From assembly GCF_003710985.1 (NCBI RefSeq), contig NZ_RHHT01000023.1, positions 1 to 64,000 of the forward strand: a stretch of DNA of 64,000 nucleotides, written 5' to 3'. Made by a program: the position numbers and the translations under genes. This document shows, piece by piece, positions 1-8,334 of this stretch (positions are counted from its first letter, which is position 1; each line of letters starts with the position of its first letter). Under the pieces are notes generated by a model that was given only the letters and a program-made list of their open reading frames with translations, had not been told where the DNA came from and made no database searches. Source of the DNA: Brevibacillus panacihumi (lineage in GTDB: Bacteria > Bacillota > Bacilli > Brevibacillales > Brevibacillaceae).

Positions 1-252
1 ATTTCTTACTTGCCAAAAACATGACCAATACCCACCCATGACAAGCAATACCCCGGATATGACCAAAACATGACCGGCATGCTTCGCCAAACGTGTGGTG
101 GACCTGAATGTATCCAGATAGGCTTCTTGTTTGGTGAGGTCAGCCTCTCGCAATCTTTTCATCATGGGTAACAGAACAAAAAACGGGCCAATGGACATCA
201 TAGCGCTGAGAATATGTAGATAAAGAATCGTCTTATATAATAGAATGTTCAC
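1..252 (-). CDS. Partial small membrane protein (N-terminal part)
   Basis: A GTG-started frame on the minus strand runs from 252 off the left edge of the window without a stop, so only the first ~84 residues are visible. It begins with a hydrophobic segment (YLHILSAMMSIGPFFVLLP) followed by a basic loop and a second hydrophobic stretch (VLVISGVLLVMGG), the look of a DUF2269-like integral membrane protein; that family guess is weak. The GTG directly follows the TAA of the ASCH gene (TAAGGTG), with AAGGA 8 bases upstream inside that gene, so the two are probably translationally coupled. The last few codons (WSCFWQVRN) fit the membrane pattern poorly, and a frameshift near the edge cannot be excluded. 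Confidence 0.55.
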   Translation of the reverse strand, partial: MNILLYKTILYLHILSAMMSIGPFFVLLPMMKRLREADLTKQEAYLDTFRSTTRLAKHAGHVLVISGVLLVMGGYWSCFWQVRN

Positions 253-253
253 C

Positions 254-607
254 TTATTTTTCCTTGTCCGGGCTAAATTCATGGACCCACACACGCATTT
301 GCGGCAGCCAAGGCATCCCTGGATGAATTGATAAAATGGATTGCTTATATTCCTCTACATTTGAATATCCCTCTTGCTTGGCATGATCATCCGTTAATTC
401 CCCGAGCGACTGTGAATAAACCTTGTCTATGACAAATTTATGGCCTTCGAGTGTCATGATTTCACCAACATCTGCGTAGCGTCCATTGCGCCGTGAAGCG
501 GTTTTTTGTCCCGACAATACTTTCTCGATATCCGGCTTCACGGTAATTAAACGATCGATTGTACAGGTTTTTGGCGGTAAAGCGTCAGAATCCATTTGAT
601 TTTGCAT
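254..607 (-). CDS. ASCH-domain (PUA-like) protein
   Basis: The 117-residue product carries the ASCH/PUA-like pattern: KVLSGQKTASRRNGRY near the start (the basic KT-RR segment is the usual RNA or nucleotide contact in this fold), a short strand GEIMTLEGHKFVI, and a C-terminal VWVHEF. ASCH proteins are small cytoplasmic RNA- or nucleoside-binding proteins; the specific substrate is unknown here. I place the start at ATG 607 because AAGGAGGG lies about 8 bases upstream; an in-frame ATG at 646 would put this Shine-Dalgarno inside the gene. It is followed after one base by the GTG of the partial membrane protein gene, suggesting a two-gene operon. Confidence 0.8.
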   Translation of the reverse strand: MQNQMDSDALPPKTCTIDRLITVKPDIEKVLSGQKTASRRNGRYADVGEIMTLEGHKFVIDKVYSQSLGELTDDHAKQEGYSNVEEYKQSILSIHPGMPWLPQMRVWVHEFSPDKEK

Positions 608-873
608 ACATGCCACCCTCCTTTTTCTTCTAAACCACTTTATCATAAGTCAAGCCATGAATGCACAAGCACGACAAAGCTGCCGTGGTGATGCCAGGCA
701 GGCAGCTTTGTTACGCTAACAGGCAGTAAGGCATCACAGCAATCTAAAAGAAATCTTGCTGCTGCAATCATGCTACTATCGCTTTAGGAAAATTAGTATA
801 AGGAATTCGGATGCTGTTTTGTTTTCGATGGCTAAAATTCTCACCGATTATTACCAGGAGGGAGTAGTACGCA

Positions 874-1212
874 ATGAACCAGGAGGTCACAACCTTTATT
901 GAAAGCCTTAATCAGCCGTGGCAGATTGAAGTTTCTAATCAACTCCGCCAGATTATCCATGTATCCATTCCTGAAGTAGAAGAACGAATCCAATACAAAA
1001 AGCCACATTTCTTAAAAAATGGACATTACGCCGCGGTAATTTCTCCTTCCAAGGACGCCATTTCATTTATGATCATGAATGCTACTGGTCTGGAAGTGCC
1101 TAAAGGATTTGAAGGCCCTGCTGAACGGAAATGGCTCAAAATTCGTGAAGGCGATTTACCCGATTACAATATGTTGGCTGAGCTTTTGACTAAAGCATCC
1201 AGTTCTCTTTAA
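874..1212 (+). CDS. DUF1801 (YdhG-like) family protein
   Basis: A 112-residue cytoplasmic protein with the DUF1801 layout: a short helical start, the core ERIQYKKPHFLKNGHYAAV (these proteins usually show a tyrosine/lysine-rich strand after a conserved glutamate), then a phenylalanine/methionine-rich strand and a lysine-rich C-terminal region (KWLKIREGDLPDY). Members share the iron-chaperone frataxin-like fold; function is not established. AGGAGGG at 858-864 precedes the ATG. It stands alone, followed by a rho-independent terminator at 1260-1292. Confidence 0.8.
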   Translation: MNQEVTTFIESLNQPWQIEVSNQLRQIIHVSIPEVEERIQYKKPHFLKNGHYAAVISPSKDAISFMIMNATGLEVPKGFEGPAERKWLKIREGDLPDYNMLAELLTKASSSL

Positions 1213-1259
1213 CAAAGTGAATCAGAAATGGTGAGTAAAAAACATTAAAGCTGTACTCT

Positions 1260-1292
1260 AAGAGTAGAGGAGATATGTCCTTTACTCTTTTT
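1260..1292 (+). terminator. Rho-independent terminator after the DUF1801 gene
   Basis: A 12-bp stem, AAGAGTAGAGGA pairing with TCCTTTACTCTT (one G-U pair), with a 6-base loop, runs straight into a run of T residues. It lies 47 bases downstream of the DUF1801 stop. Confidence 0.75.
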
Positions 1293-1446
1293 TATAAAAA
1301 TACAGGGTGAAACATTAGGGTTAGCATCGTTACTGCTTTCGGTTTCCTTAATGTAAAATGGGAAAAGGAATGACGATATCACAGGAAGCTTATCAGGAAG
1401 TTGAGAAATGGACAAACAGAATCAAATAGAGAAGGGAGATTACATC

Positions 1447-2004
1447 ATGTCCGATGAGATCACAGTGCAACCAGTCGCCTGGCCACCTGCTCCGATCAAG
1501 ACCGAGCGGCTCGTGCTCCGCCAGTCCGAGGCCCGGGACCGTGCGGCGCTGATCGACCTGTTCTCCTCACCAGAGGTGGGCACCTACGTCGGCGGCTCCC
1601 GACCGCGTGACGAGCTCGAGCGCGCGCTGCCCGAGGTGCCCGGGCAGCGCTTCGGCTTCTTCGTGGTCGAGCTCAACGGAACAACGATCGGCATAATCAC
1701 GCTCGATCGGCGCGCCCCGGAGCGTAAGGGTCACATCCGTCCAGAGGGCGGGGAACCTGAGCTCGGCTACATGTTTTTGCCGCAGGCGTGGGGACAAGGG
1801 TACGCCACAGAGGCGTGCGCAGCGGCGCTCAACTGGTTCGCCGACCAGCATCCCGGTGAGCCGGTAGTGCTCTCCACCCAGACCGCCAACGAGGCCGCGA
1901 TGCGCGTCGCGGCGAAGCTGGGGTTCACCGAGGTGGAGCGATTCGAGGACTACGGGGCCGAGCAATGGTTCGGCGTGTGGTACCCGGGCACGCCGTCCGA
2001 TTGA
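1447..2004 (+). CDS. GNAT acetyltransferase of high-GC (actinobacterial) character
   Basis: A 185-residue protein of the RimJ/RimL-type GNAT family. It opens with IKTERLVLRQSEARDR, the usual first strand and helix of this family, has ELGYMFLPQAWGQGYATEA (the acetyl-CoA binding Q/R-x-x-G-x-G/A loop in the form WGQGYA), and ends with ANEAAMRVAAKLGFTEV, the conserved N-x-x-S/A-x-x-V-x-x-K-x-G-F. It would acetylate an amine or protein N-terminus; the substrate is unknown. ATG 1447 has GGGAG 10 bases upstream. Base and codon use are strikingly unlike everything around it: near-exclusive G/C third positions and GCGC-rich stretches, continuing past the stop to about 2085. This points to recent transfer from a high-GC donor, probably an actinobacterium. 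Confidence 0.88.
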   Translation: MSDEITVQPVAWPPAPIKTERLVLRQSEARDRAALIDLFSSPEVGTYVGGSRPRDELERALPEVPGQRFGFFVVELNGTTIGIITLDRRAPERKGHIRPEGGEPELGYMFLPQAWGQGYATEACAAALNWFADQHPGEPVVLSTQTANEAAMRVAAKLGFTEVERFEDYGAEQWFGVWYPGTPSD

Positions 2005-2018
2005 GCTCATGCGCGACG

Positions 2019-2058
2019 GCTCGCCGAGGCCACCGATTGGCCGTCTGCCTCGGCGAGC
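2019..2058 (+). terminator. GC-rich 12-bp perfect hairpin after the GNAT gene
   Basis: GCTCGCCGAGGC (2019-2030) and its exact complement GCCTCGGCGAGC (2047-2058) flank a 16-base loop, starting 15 bases after the stop. There is no T tract, which is the form many actinobacterial terminators take. It shares the high GC of the upstream gene, so it probably arrived with it. Confidence 0.6.
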
Positions 2059-2168
2059 TGCTTGTGCCAGTGCTTCCAGCCATTGCGATACAGAACAGTA
2101 GATCACCAGGAGGCTCAGCCTTGAAGAAAAAAGTCTTAGGTTCTGAACACGAATATGTAATTCGACAT

Positions 2169-2210
2169 AAACCCTGTAGCGGCCCAACACAAGCCGTTAC
2201 AGGGTTTTAA
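2169..2210 (+). terminator. Rho-independent terminator
   Basis: AAACCCTGTAGCGG (2169-2182) pairs with CCGTTACAGGGTTT (2194-2207) with one mismatch-type pair, followed by TT-AA-TTT. Unlike the hairpin at 2019 it has host-like composition, so it may be the terminator of the gene that stood here before the GNAT segment arrived. The remaining bases of the 2005-2308 gap hold no gene; TATAAA near 2254 is a possible -10 for the next operon. Confidence 0.7.
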
Positions 2211-2308
2211 TTTGTATGGTTATGTTTATTTCTTTCACCCTATATTGATGCTATTGTATAAATAGTAAAACTATGGAAATATTTGGTGATAGTAGGGAGG
2301 GAACTTCC

Positions 2309-4063
2309 ATGACGATATCGGTTATTCCGATCGAACGGTGCTTTGGGGTTGAGAGCGAAGACATCGTGCCTTCTTTTGACTTTCTGGAGATTGAGGACCC
2401 GACGTTTCGGCTGTTGCGCATGCAGTGCAGAGGGGACGTCCTCGCGCATCCGGAAATGGGAGTGCGAAATGCTAGCGAGTTGCATGCATATAAATGTAGG
2501 GAGGCGCTGAAATTGGCGAGAGCTCATCGGGCTGATATCTTCCTGACGCCCGAGTATGCGATTCCGCTTCCCTTGATTGACGAGATCATTTGTACGACAG
2601 AATTGCAGCCGCATCCGAATAAGCTGTGGTGTCTATGCTGCGAAGGCGTGCCCTGGGAGATATTCGAAGAGAAAATAAATGAGTGGTCGGATCGTGCCTA
2701 CGTTGGCAAAAAGGCGCTGGAAGAGGCGTACAGGAAAAACTTTGCGGGGTTTCTTCTCTACCTGTTTCAATCCAAACGAGGAGACAAGCTTTGTATCGTG
2801 CCGCAGCTAAAGCTTCAACCAATGAGAGAAGACATCTTTGTTTGCGAGGGAGATGGGCTATCCAGAGGAAAACACGTCGTACTCTTTGGAGATCAGAAGC
2901 CGAACCAGCTGGTCTCGATTATTTGCGCGGATGCTTTTCACCCAGACTTGAAAGACTCAAGCAAGTTTTTTCCGGGGGGCAATGAGCGGAAATTGATCAT
3001 CTTGCATCCGCAGATGAATCCCGCACCGCGAAACGGCGAATTGGCAAGCTTGCGGAACAATCTGTTCAGCCAGGAGTGGGGGAACTCGACGATCTATATT
3101 ACCGCAAACTGGGCGGCAGGCAGCGCGATTTTCCCGGAACAGATGCCGGGGGCAAAACATGTGGTTCAAACGCCGTGGTCGAGTATCTATCGCCGGTTCC
3201 ATAACTATGGCGGCGATGAGTGGGCCGAAAAGCTGCGCAGCGTTCGAAATGAGAATATCAAGCACGGGCTCGGCTTTGCATTCGAAGATTATAAGAAATA
3301 CAAGGTGTGGTTCGCGCATAAGAATGAACATCTTCAGCTGCTTGTTGTCCGCAAGCCGTATGGGGGAGGTCCGGCCATCGTGAAACCCTCGGGTACGGTA
3401 CAAGCCAGCAAGCTATACCTGCCCAATGAGAGAAACGATGGGTGGGAAGCTTCCACCCTGCATTTTCAAACTGCTTTGCCTGACGAATTAGCGCAAGAAG
3501 CCACAGGCGAGTTCGCTTTTCCCGTCCATGCCAGCGTCGAAGAGCGAGACAAATTTTTCGGACTTTGCCTGGGTCACTTGGAAAAAGGAGAGCTCGTCTT
3601 GTCTGGGAGTGAGCAATGCTCCCGGATTAGCTATCACATTGACGATGCCTGCGAGCCAGGGCGGGTGCGTCAAGCAGACAGGGTGGCGAATCTGATTCGC
3701 ATTTTGAAAAGCGAAAGGACGCTGCCTGCTCAGCTCCGAAAGCTGCAGGGAGGGTATCAGTTTATGCTGGCAAAGGAGACTCCCTTTAACTTGATCCCCA
3801 AATCGGGGAATGAAAAAGGCGGGGCCCTCGTCAGCTATGTGGAGAGAGAAAGCGAAATGATAAAGACGGCAGAGGGGATTTGGCGGGAGATCCCATACGG
3901 CCGTCAATTGTTGGGAGATTCCATTTGCGTTTTTGCCAGGAAAGCCACGGGGGAACTCACGCATTACCCTCAAGTCAGCGAGGAATTTACCAGCCCCGAC
4001 CGGGTAGAAAACAGGACGGATATCTCACATGGAGGTGTGTCGATTGAACAACCGTTTGATTAA
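2309..4063 (+). CDS. Nitrilase-superfamily (C-N hydrolase fold) protein, first gene of a candidate defence operon
   Basis: A 584-residue protein. Its first ~300 residues show the nitrilase fold with all three catalytic positions: E82 in FLTPEYAIP, K168 in PQLKLQPMRED and C206 in SIICADAFHPD. Nitrilase-superfamily enzymes hydrolyse or form C-N bonds through a Glu-Lys-Cys triad. The remaining ~280 residues are not a domain I recognise. It is about twice the length of an ordinary nitrilase, and there is no signal peptide. I start it at ATG 2309, 7 bases after GGGAGGG; the in-frame ATG at 2273 lacks a ribosome binding site. The stop overlaps the start of the ATPase gene by 20 bases, so the pair should be co-translated. 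With its neighbours (SMC-like ATPase, TM-macro protein) I infer a role in phage defence, either as effector or as producer of a small-molecule signal. That role is untested. Confidence 0.8.
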   Translation: MTISVIPIERCFGVESEDIVPSFDFLEIEDPTFRLLRMQCRGDVLAHPEMGVRNASELHAYKCREALKLARAHRADIFLTPEYAIPLPLIDEIICTTELQPHPNKLWCLCCEGVPWEIFEEKINEWSDRAYVGKKALEEAYRKNFAGFLLYLFQSKRGDKLCIVPQLKLQPMREDIFVCEGDGLSRGKHVVLFGDQKPNQLVSIICADAFHPDLKDSSKFFPGGNERKLIILHPQMNPAPRNGELASLRNNLFSQEWGNSTIYITANWAAGSAIFPEQMPGAKHVVQTPWSSIYRRFHNYGGDEWAEKLRSVRNENIKHGLGFAFEDYKKYKVWFAHKNEHLQLLVVRKPYGGGPAIVKPSGTVQASKLYLPNERNDGWEASTLHFQTALPDELAQEATGEFAFPVHASVEERDKFFGLCLGHLEKGELVLSGSEQCSRISYHIDDACEPGRVRQADRVANLIRILKSERTLPAQLRKLQGGYQFMLAKETPFNLIPKSGNEKGGALVSYVERESEMIKTAEGIWREIPYGRQLLGDSICVFARKATGELTHYPQVSEEFTSPDRVENRTDISHGGVSIEQPFD

Positions 4064-7000
4064 GCTCATCCGCGCATGCGGTCTCAGCTTTGTCCGGAAG
4101 CATCATCTGTGCGGGGAAGTCTATGAAGCGACCCATAGATGGCAAGGGGTGACGCTGGGTAAGTACATATTGGTCCCGATGGCGCTGGATGACTTTCTGG
4201 GCGTTACGGCCAATCTCCAGGAATACGAGAGATTTGAAGAGCAAGTGTTGGCGCCGTTCTACTTTCGGCTGAAAGGGGACTGGAGCTGGAACCTTTATTT
4301 GTGTTTCATTCTGGAAGAGGATGACTTGAAGCAAGTCCCGATTGAGCGAATGGTGCGGGTGGAGCGGGGAAAACGCTACGGCAAGAAGCTGATCATAACC
4401 TGGTCCGATCTTGCCAAGCGGCTGCCGACAGCCAAGCTGCCGACTCGCATGGATGGGCAAGTAGCCGCAGACCCGCTCAAGGAGTGGGAACAGGCTTTGG
4501 CCCCTTTTGGTCTGGGGTTTTGTCTGCAGGATTACAGTGATGCCTCGATTGGTCATTACTTGGACGACACGATGGAATCGATTCCGCAGGAGTCTCACAA
4601 AGAAACGATGGAAGCCCCTCCTCAAAAGCCGACTGGCCCGATTCGAACGCTGCAATTTGGAGAAGCGTATCGCTCTCATTTTTTGTCGAGTGCGCCAGAA
4701 TTGGAATTTGCCCAAGTCAATCTGTTGTCAGGTCCGAACGGGATGGGAAAAACCTCTGTGCTAGAGTGCATCGAGCTGGCATTTACCGGGGCGATTCAAC
4801 GGAATCTGCTCTCCGATTCAGAAATAAGAGAATCATGGGATGGACGAATGACCTTTTCGGGAGACGAAAGGGTATTCGAGGGAGTGCCTTCCGAACAGGA
4901 AAAGAAAGAGCGCGAGATCGCATACTACAGGCAGAAGGTGGCGCCTAAAGCGCGAAGCCAGATCAATCGGATGTTTCATCAGTATAATTACTTTTCTTCC
5001 GAGGCAGTCCACCAATTTTGCTTTAACCACGACAGCCAAATCGATTACCGGACCGCTTTTGCCCGCGTGATTTACGGCGAGCAATTAGAGCGTGTCGAGA
5101 GACGATGGAAGCAGCATAGAGATGAAATGCAGAAAAGAGCCAATCGGATTCAGCGCACTCTGGCAAGCCTGGAAGCAAAGCTTGCCGAGCAGCAAGACGG
5201 GCAGGCGCTAGAAACCGAATTGATGAGAGCCAGAGCCGCAATGAAACGAAACGCGATCGCGAAATGGATGAAAAACTGCCATTATGCGTACCCGATATTG
5301 GAGGAGGATGCGACTCTGTCCGAGGTCGAAACGTGGCTGCAGCATCTGGAGCCTCGCCTGACAGAGCTGGAGATCGTGAGTCGCCCCCTGATCCATCCGA
5401 ATTTAGGGGAGATTCAAAGTGGCAGACAGCTAAAGTCGGCGATCGCCGCTAACCACGCGGAACTAACCGACTGCCAAAACAAAAAGAACGAAGTATTGGA
5501 ACAGCTCAAAACGGTTTCGTCTGCTGAGAAATTGGTGGAGCAGCGGAATGCTTTGCGAATGCTCATATCGGATCACGAAAAAATACGCGATCAGTATCTT
5601 CAACTGGCCCAGCAGCTTCAAGGCAAGGTGGGGATATTTGATCAAAGCAGTTCCCGTGATCGCAGGAAATGGATCGAGCAGAGATTGGCCGAGCTTCAAG
5701 AAGAGTTGATGGAAATAGAGGCTGTCATTCGCCTTTACGGGGATGTAGCAGATGCAGCGACCGAGTATGCAGATGTAAACGAAGCGAGAAAACAGATGGA
5801 CGAAGCGGAAACCCAATGGGGGGATGCGAGAAGGCATTACCAGGAGGCGATGGCGCGAACAAAGGCTCAGCAGGAGCGTTCCTCTTTCCTGCAAAGGCTT
5901 GCTTCGGAGATCAAAGTAGATGGCCGTCACTACTTGGAGGCAAATCCGGGTGAATCCCGCTGCCCCATGTGCGGGCATGATCATACGACCTCGGAAACGC
6001 TTTTGCAAGCCATTGAAAAGGGAATCCATGCTGACGACGAATGGCTTACCAAGCTTCTGGAAGAGGAAGAGCACAGCAAAATACGCTCGCAGGCACAGCA
6101 TGAAGTCTATGAAGCCGCCAAAGAACGCTACCGTGTATTGATTCGATTCCAGGAACTGCACGCCTATTTGTTGGCACGCAAGAACCGCTTGATGATGGTT
6201 GAAATCCCGGAAGCCTTTGATCCCGCGCACTTGCAGCGTGTGCTGAAAACATGCACAGAACAACAAAAACAGAAAACAGCTGAGCGCCGCCAGTTTGAGC
6301 AGGAAGCGCAAGATTTGGACAGACGAGGGTTTACGTTAAAGCTGATGGCCGAGCTGGATGCTCTTCTGGAATCGCCGCAGCTCGAATCCGTCCGGACGGA
6401 GATGGGGACGGAGGCAACAGGACAACAGCTCGTACGAGGACTTGAGAAGCGGGCGAATTTGCACCAAAAGGAAATCGAGAAGGCCCTTGAAGAATCCGCA
6501 ACGGTCGAGGAACTGATTCGACAAGCAGAGAATCACCACCAGGAGTTAAGAAAACGCATGGAAGAGCTGGAGAAGCTGGAGAGAGAGCTTTCCAGCGCCA
6601 GGCAGCATCTGGTTGCGGCTGAACAGGCATATGAGCGATTGCACGAGCATAATGTTCACATCAGTGTGGAGCATTCCTGGCGAGATTGGCGCTCCTACCT
6701 GGAGCAATTGATCGCGGAGTGTTCGAGCTTGACGGAAATCCTCAAACCGCGCCTGTTGCTGGAGCAAAGAGAAAGTGTAGCTTTAGAACTGATGCAGCAG
6801 ATCCAAACCGAAACGGAACGGTTGCGCCGCTGCGACCAAGCACTGAGAGTGCTTTCCGGGCTGAAGCAGCTTGCAGAGTACGGAGATGAATTCGTCCGAA
6901 GCAACTTCGAGGCGATCAGCCAGCTATTCGTGGCGCTGCATGCACCGAATGAGTTCGAGGCGCTTCAATGGAACGAGAACAATCAAATCGTCGCCAAGCG

Positions 7001-7388
7001 AAAAGGAAATAGTGTAAGCTGCACCATCAACCAGATGAGCACCGGTCAGCGGACGGCTGTGATCCTCGCCGTGTTTTTCGTGATGCACCTGGTCATGGAT
7101 ACAGCACCGAGGATTTTGATGCTGGATGAACCGGTTGCCAATATGGACGAGTTGAATGTGCTTGGATTGCTGGACTTCTTGCGGCAGATCACGATTACGC
7201 ACGGAACCCAAATATTTTTCACAACGGCCAATCCGCAGGTTGCTACGCTGTTTCGGCGGAAATTCAGCTTTTTACAGGAGCGCTTCCAGTCCTATCACCT
7301 GCAGCGTTATCCGGAAGGACCGATTCGCATCCAGGTTCAGTCTTTTGTACCCGACCAAGAACGTGCGGTGCGTGTCCTGCAGCTATAG
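4044..7388 (+). CDS. SMC/Rad50-like ABC ATPase with zinc hook and fused N-terminal ABC-3C middle-component-like domain
   Basis: A 1114-residue ATPase. Walker A is GPNGMGKTS (230-238), the signature is MSTGQR (about 998-1003) and Walker B is LMLDEP (D1028, E1029), the split-head order of SMC/Rad50 proteins. Between them lie long coiled coils (about 350-960) with a CPMC zinc hook at 640-643 and a Q-rich helix pattern. Residues 1 to about 190 form a separate domain with GDWSWNLYLCFI and VERGKRYGKKLII, resembling the middle component (MC) of ABC-three-component conflict systems (Lamassu relatives); in those systems MC is usually its own gene. The start is probably TTG 4044, 7 bases after GGAGGTG; ATG 4029 would place that site inside the gene. 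It likely senses invading DNA ends or replication structures and licenses the partner proteins. Family assignment to SMC/Rad50-like is firm; the MC match is inference. Confidence 0.85.
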   Translation: MNNRLIKLIRACGLSFVRKHHLCGEVYEATHRWQGVTLGKYILVPMALDDFLGVTANLQEYERFEEQVLAPFYFRLKGDWSWNLYLCFILEEDDLKQVPIERMVRVERGKRYGKKLIITWSDLAKRLPTAKLPTRMDGQVAADPLKEWEQALAPFGLGFCLQDYSDASIGHYLDDTMESIPQESHKETMEAPPQKPTGPIRTLQFGEAYRSHFLSSAPELEFAQVNLLSGPNGMGKTSVLECIELAFTGAIQRNLLSDSEIRESWDGRMTFSGDERVFEGVPSEQEKKEREIAYYRQKVAPKARSQINRMFHQYNYFSSEAVHQFCFNHDSQIDYRTAFARVIYGEQLERVERRWKQHRDEMQKRANRIQRTLASLEAKLAEQQDGQALETELMRARAAMKRNAIAKWMKNCHYAYPILEEDATLSEVETWLQHLEPRLTELEIVSRPLIHPNLGEIQSGRQLKSAIAANHAELTDCQNKKNEVLEQLKTVSSAEKLVEQRNALRMLISDHEKIRDQYLQLAQQLQGKVGIFDQSSSRDRRKWIEQRLAELQEELMEIEAVIRLYGDVADAATEYADVNEARKQMDEAETQWGDARRHYQEAMARTKAQQERSSFLQRLASEIKVDGRHYLEANPGESRCPMCGHDHTTSETLLQAIEKGIHADDEWLTKLLEEEEHSKIRSQAQHEVYEAAKERYRVLIRFQELHAYLLARKNRLMMVEIPEAFDPAHLQRVLKTCTEQQKQKTAERRQFEQEAQDLDRRGFTLKLMAELDALLESPQLESVRTEMGTEATGQQLVRGLEKRANLHQKEIEKALEESATVEELIRQAENHHQELRKRMEELEKLERELSSARQHLVAAEQAYERLHEHNVHISVEHSWRDWRSYLEQLIAECSSLTEILKPRLLLEQRESVALELMQQIQTETERLRRCDQALRVLSGLKQLAEYGDEFVRSNFEAISQLFVALHAPNEFEALQWNENNQIVAKRKGNSVSCTINQMSTGQRTAVILAVFFVMHLVMDTAPRILMLDEPVANMDELNVLGLLDFLRQITITHGTQIFFTTANPQVATLFRRKFSFLQERFQSYHLQRYPEGPIRIQVQSFVPDQERAVRVLQL

Positions 7389-7430
7389 GCCGGGCAGCAG
7401 GCGACTTGCTAGACAAAGGGGAACGCAGCC

Positions 7431-8309
7431 TTGAGAAAAAGAATAAGGGCATTTTTTTCGACACATGCATGGAAGTATTCGTTTGTGATGAAACGTTTCC
7501 TTGTACATTGGATCGCGATGTTTTCGGTCATATGGACGTTTATCGAATTTGCCGGATTTTTTTTCGAAAGGGACGGCTCCCCTGTAAAACCGCCTGTTTG
7601 GGCCGCTCTGCTCATCGGGATCGCCTTGGCGCTGTGGATGAGCCGTCCGAGACTTACCCGAACCGTAAAGCTGCAGGACAAAGACATTACGCTGCAAATT
7701 ACCGTTCATGACGTCTTCCGTGTCGGCGGCGGTGCGGTAATCGTCCCGTCCAATGTCCTGTTTAAACACGATCATCTGGATGAAGGAGCCGTACAGGCAC
7801 AGCTGCGGAACCAGTTTTACGAGAATCCGGCCGCTTTTGAACGGGTGTTGGAGGACGCGCTCAAGCATGAGCCAAGTGAAATGATTACTTTGCAAGGGAA
7901 TCAAGTAAGGAAATATCCTATCGGCACAGCTGCACGTCTTGAACTTAATTCGGCTAAAGTGAAGGGTGCCTATATTGTTGCAACGGCTGAACTTAATGAG
8001 TATGGCAGGGCAATACCGAATCGTGAGCAATTTAGGACAGCGTTGAATAGCTTGTGGGACTATATCGGTAAGCGAGGCAGAAAAGAACATTTGATCATCC
8101 CTGTAATCGGTAGCGGAAGAAACCGTTTGAACGTGAACCGTTATGAGCTGATCCACGATATCGTAAATACGTTTATGCTTGCTGTAGAATGCTGCAAATT
8201 CAGTGAGAAGCTGACCATCGTTATTCATCCCGATGCTTTTATGCGAAATCGGTATGATTTAGAAGAGATGGAAGAGTATTTGCGTTATGTTAGCAAGTTT
8301 GAGGTGTAA
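7431..8309 (+). CDS. Two-TM macro-domain (DUF6430-type) protein, candidate membrane effector
   Basis: A 292-residue protein with two membrane helices (about 23-44 and 53-70), a short linker, and a cytoplasmic macro-like domain (about 88-290) marked by DVFRVGGGAVIVPSN (94-108), KYPIGTAARLEL (161-172) and IIPVIGSGRNRL (222-233). Macro domains bind ADP-ribose and related nucleotides. The same architecture, a TM pair plus macro domain, is known for the membrane effector of type II Thoeris, where a TIR-made ADP-ribose derivative triggers membrane damage. No TIR gene is present in this window. The TTG start at 7431 has AAAGGGG 8 bases upstream, and the gene follows the ATPase by 42 bases, so all three genes look like one transcription unit. 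The second half of the gene is more AT-rich than the first. I infer a membrane-acting effector switched on by the upstream proteins. Confidence 0.8.
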   Translation: MRKRIRAFFSTHAWKYSFVMKRFLVHWIAMFSVIWTFIEFAGFFFERDGSPVKPPVWAALLIGIALALWMSRPRLTRTVKLQDKDITLQITVHDVFRVGGGAVIVPSNVLFKHDHLDEGAVQAQLRNQFYENPAAFERVLEDALKHEPSEMITLQGNQVRKYPIGTAARLELNSAKVKGAYIVATAELNEYGRAIPNREQFRTALNSLWDYIGKRGRKEHLIIPVIGSGRNRLNVNRYELIHDIVNTFMLAVECCKFSEKLTIVIHPDAFMRNRYDLEEMEEYLRYVSKFEV

Positions 8310-8334
8310 AGCATTCGATAGGTGGATTTTGTGC

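Noticed and set aside
1567-2190. Long minus-strand reading frame (207 codons) across the acetyltransferase gene
   Set aside because: It mirrors the GC-rich GNAT gene: high third-position GC removes stops on the opposite strand. No ribosome site, and the product is R/L-rich without a family.
4029-4043. ATG 4029 as start of the SMC-like ATPase
   Set aside because: It puts the only good Shine-Dalgarno (GGAGGTG, 4031-4037) inside the coding sequence. TTG 4044 is 7 bases behind it.
6331-6630. Minus-strand frames across the ATPase coiled coil (up to 99 codons, and a longer one at 5463-6311)
   Set aside because: They are opposite-strand images of the E/K/Q/L-rich coiled coil, F/L/S-rich and without start signals.
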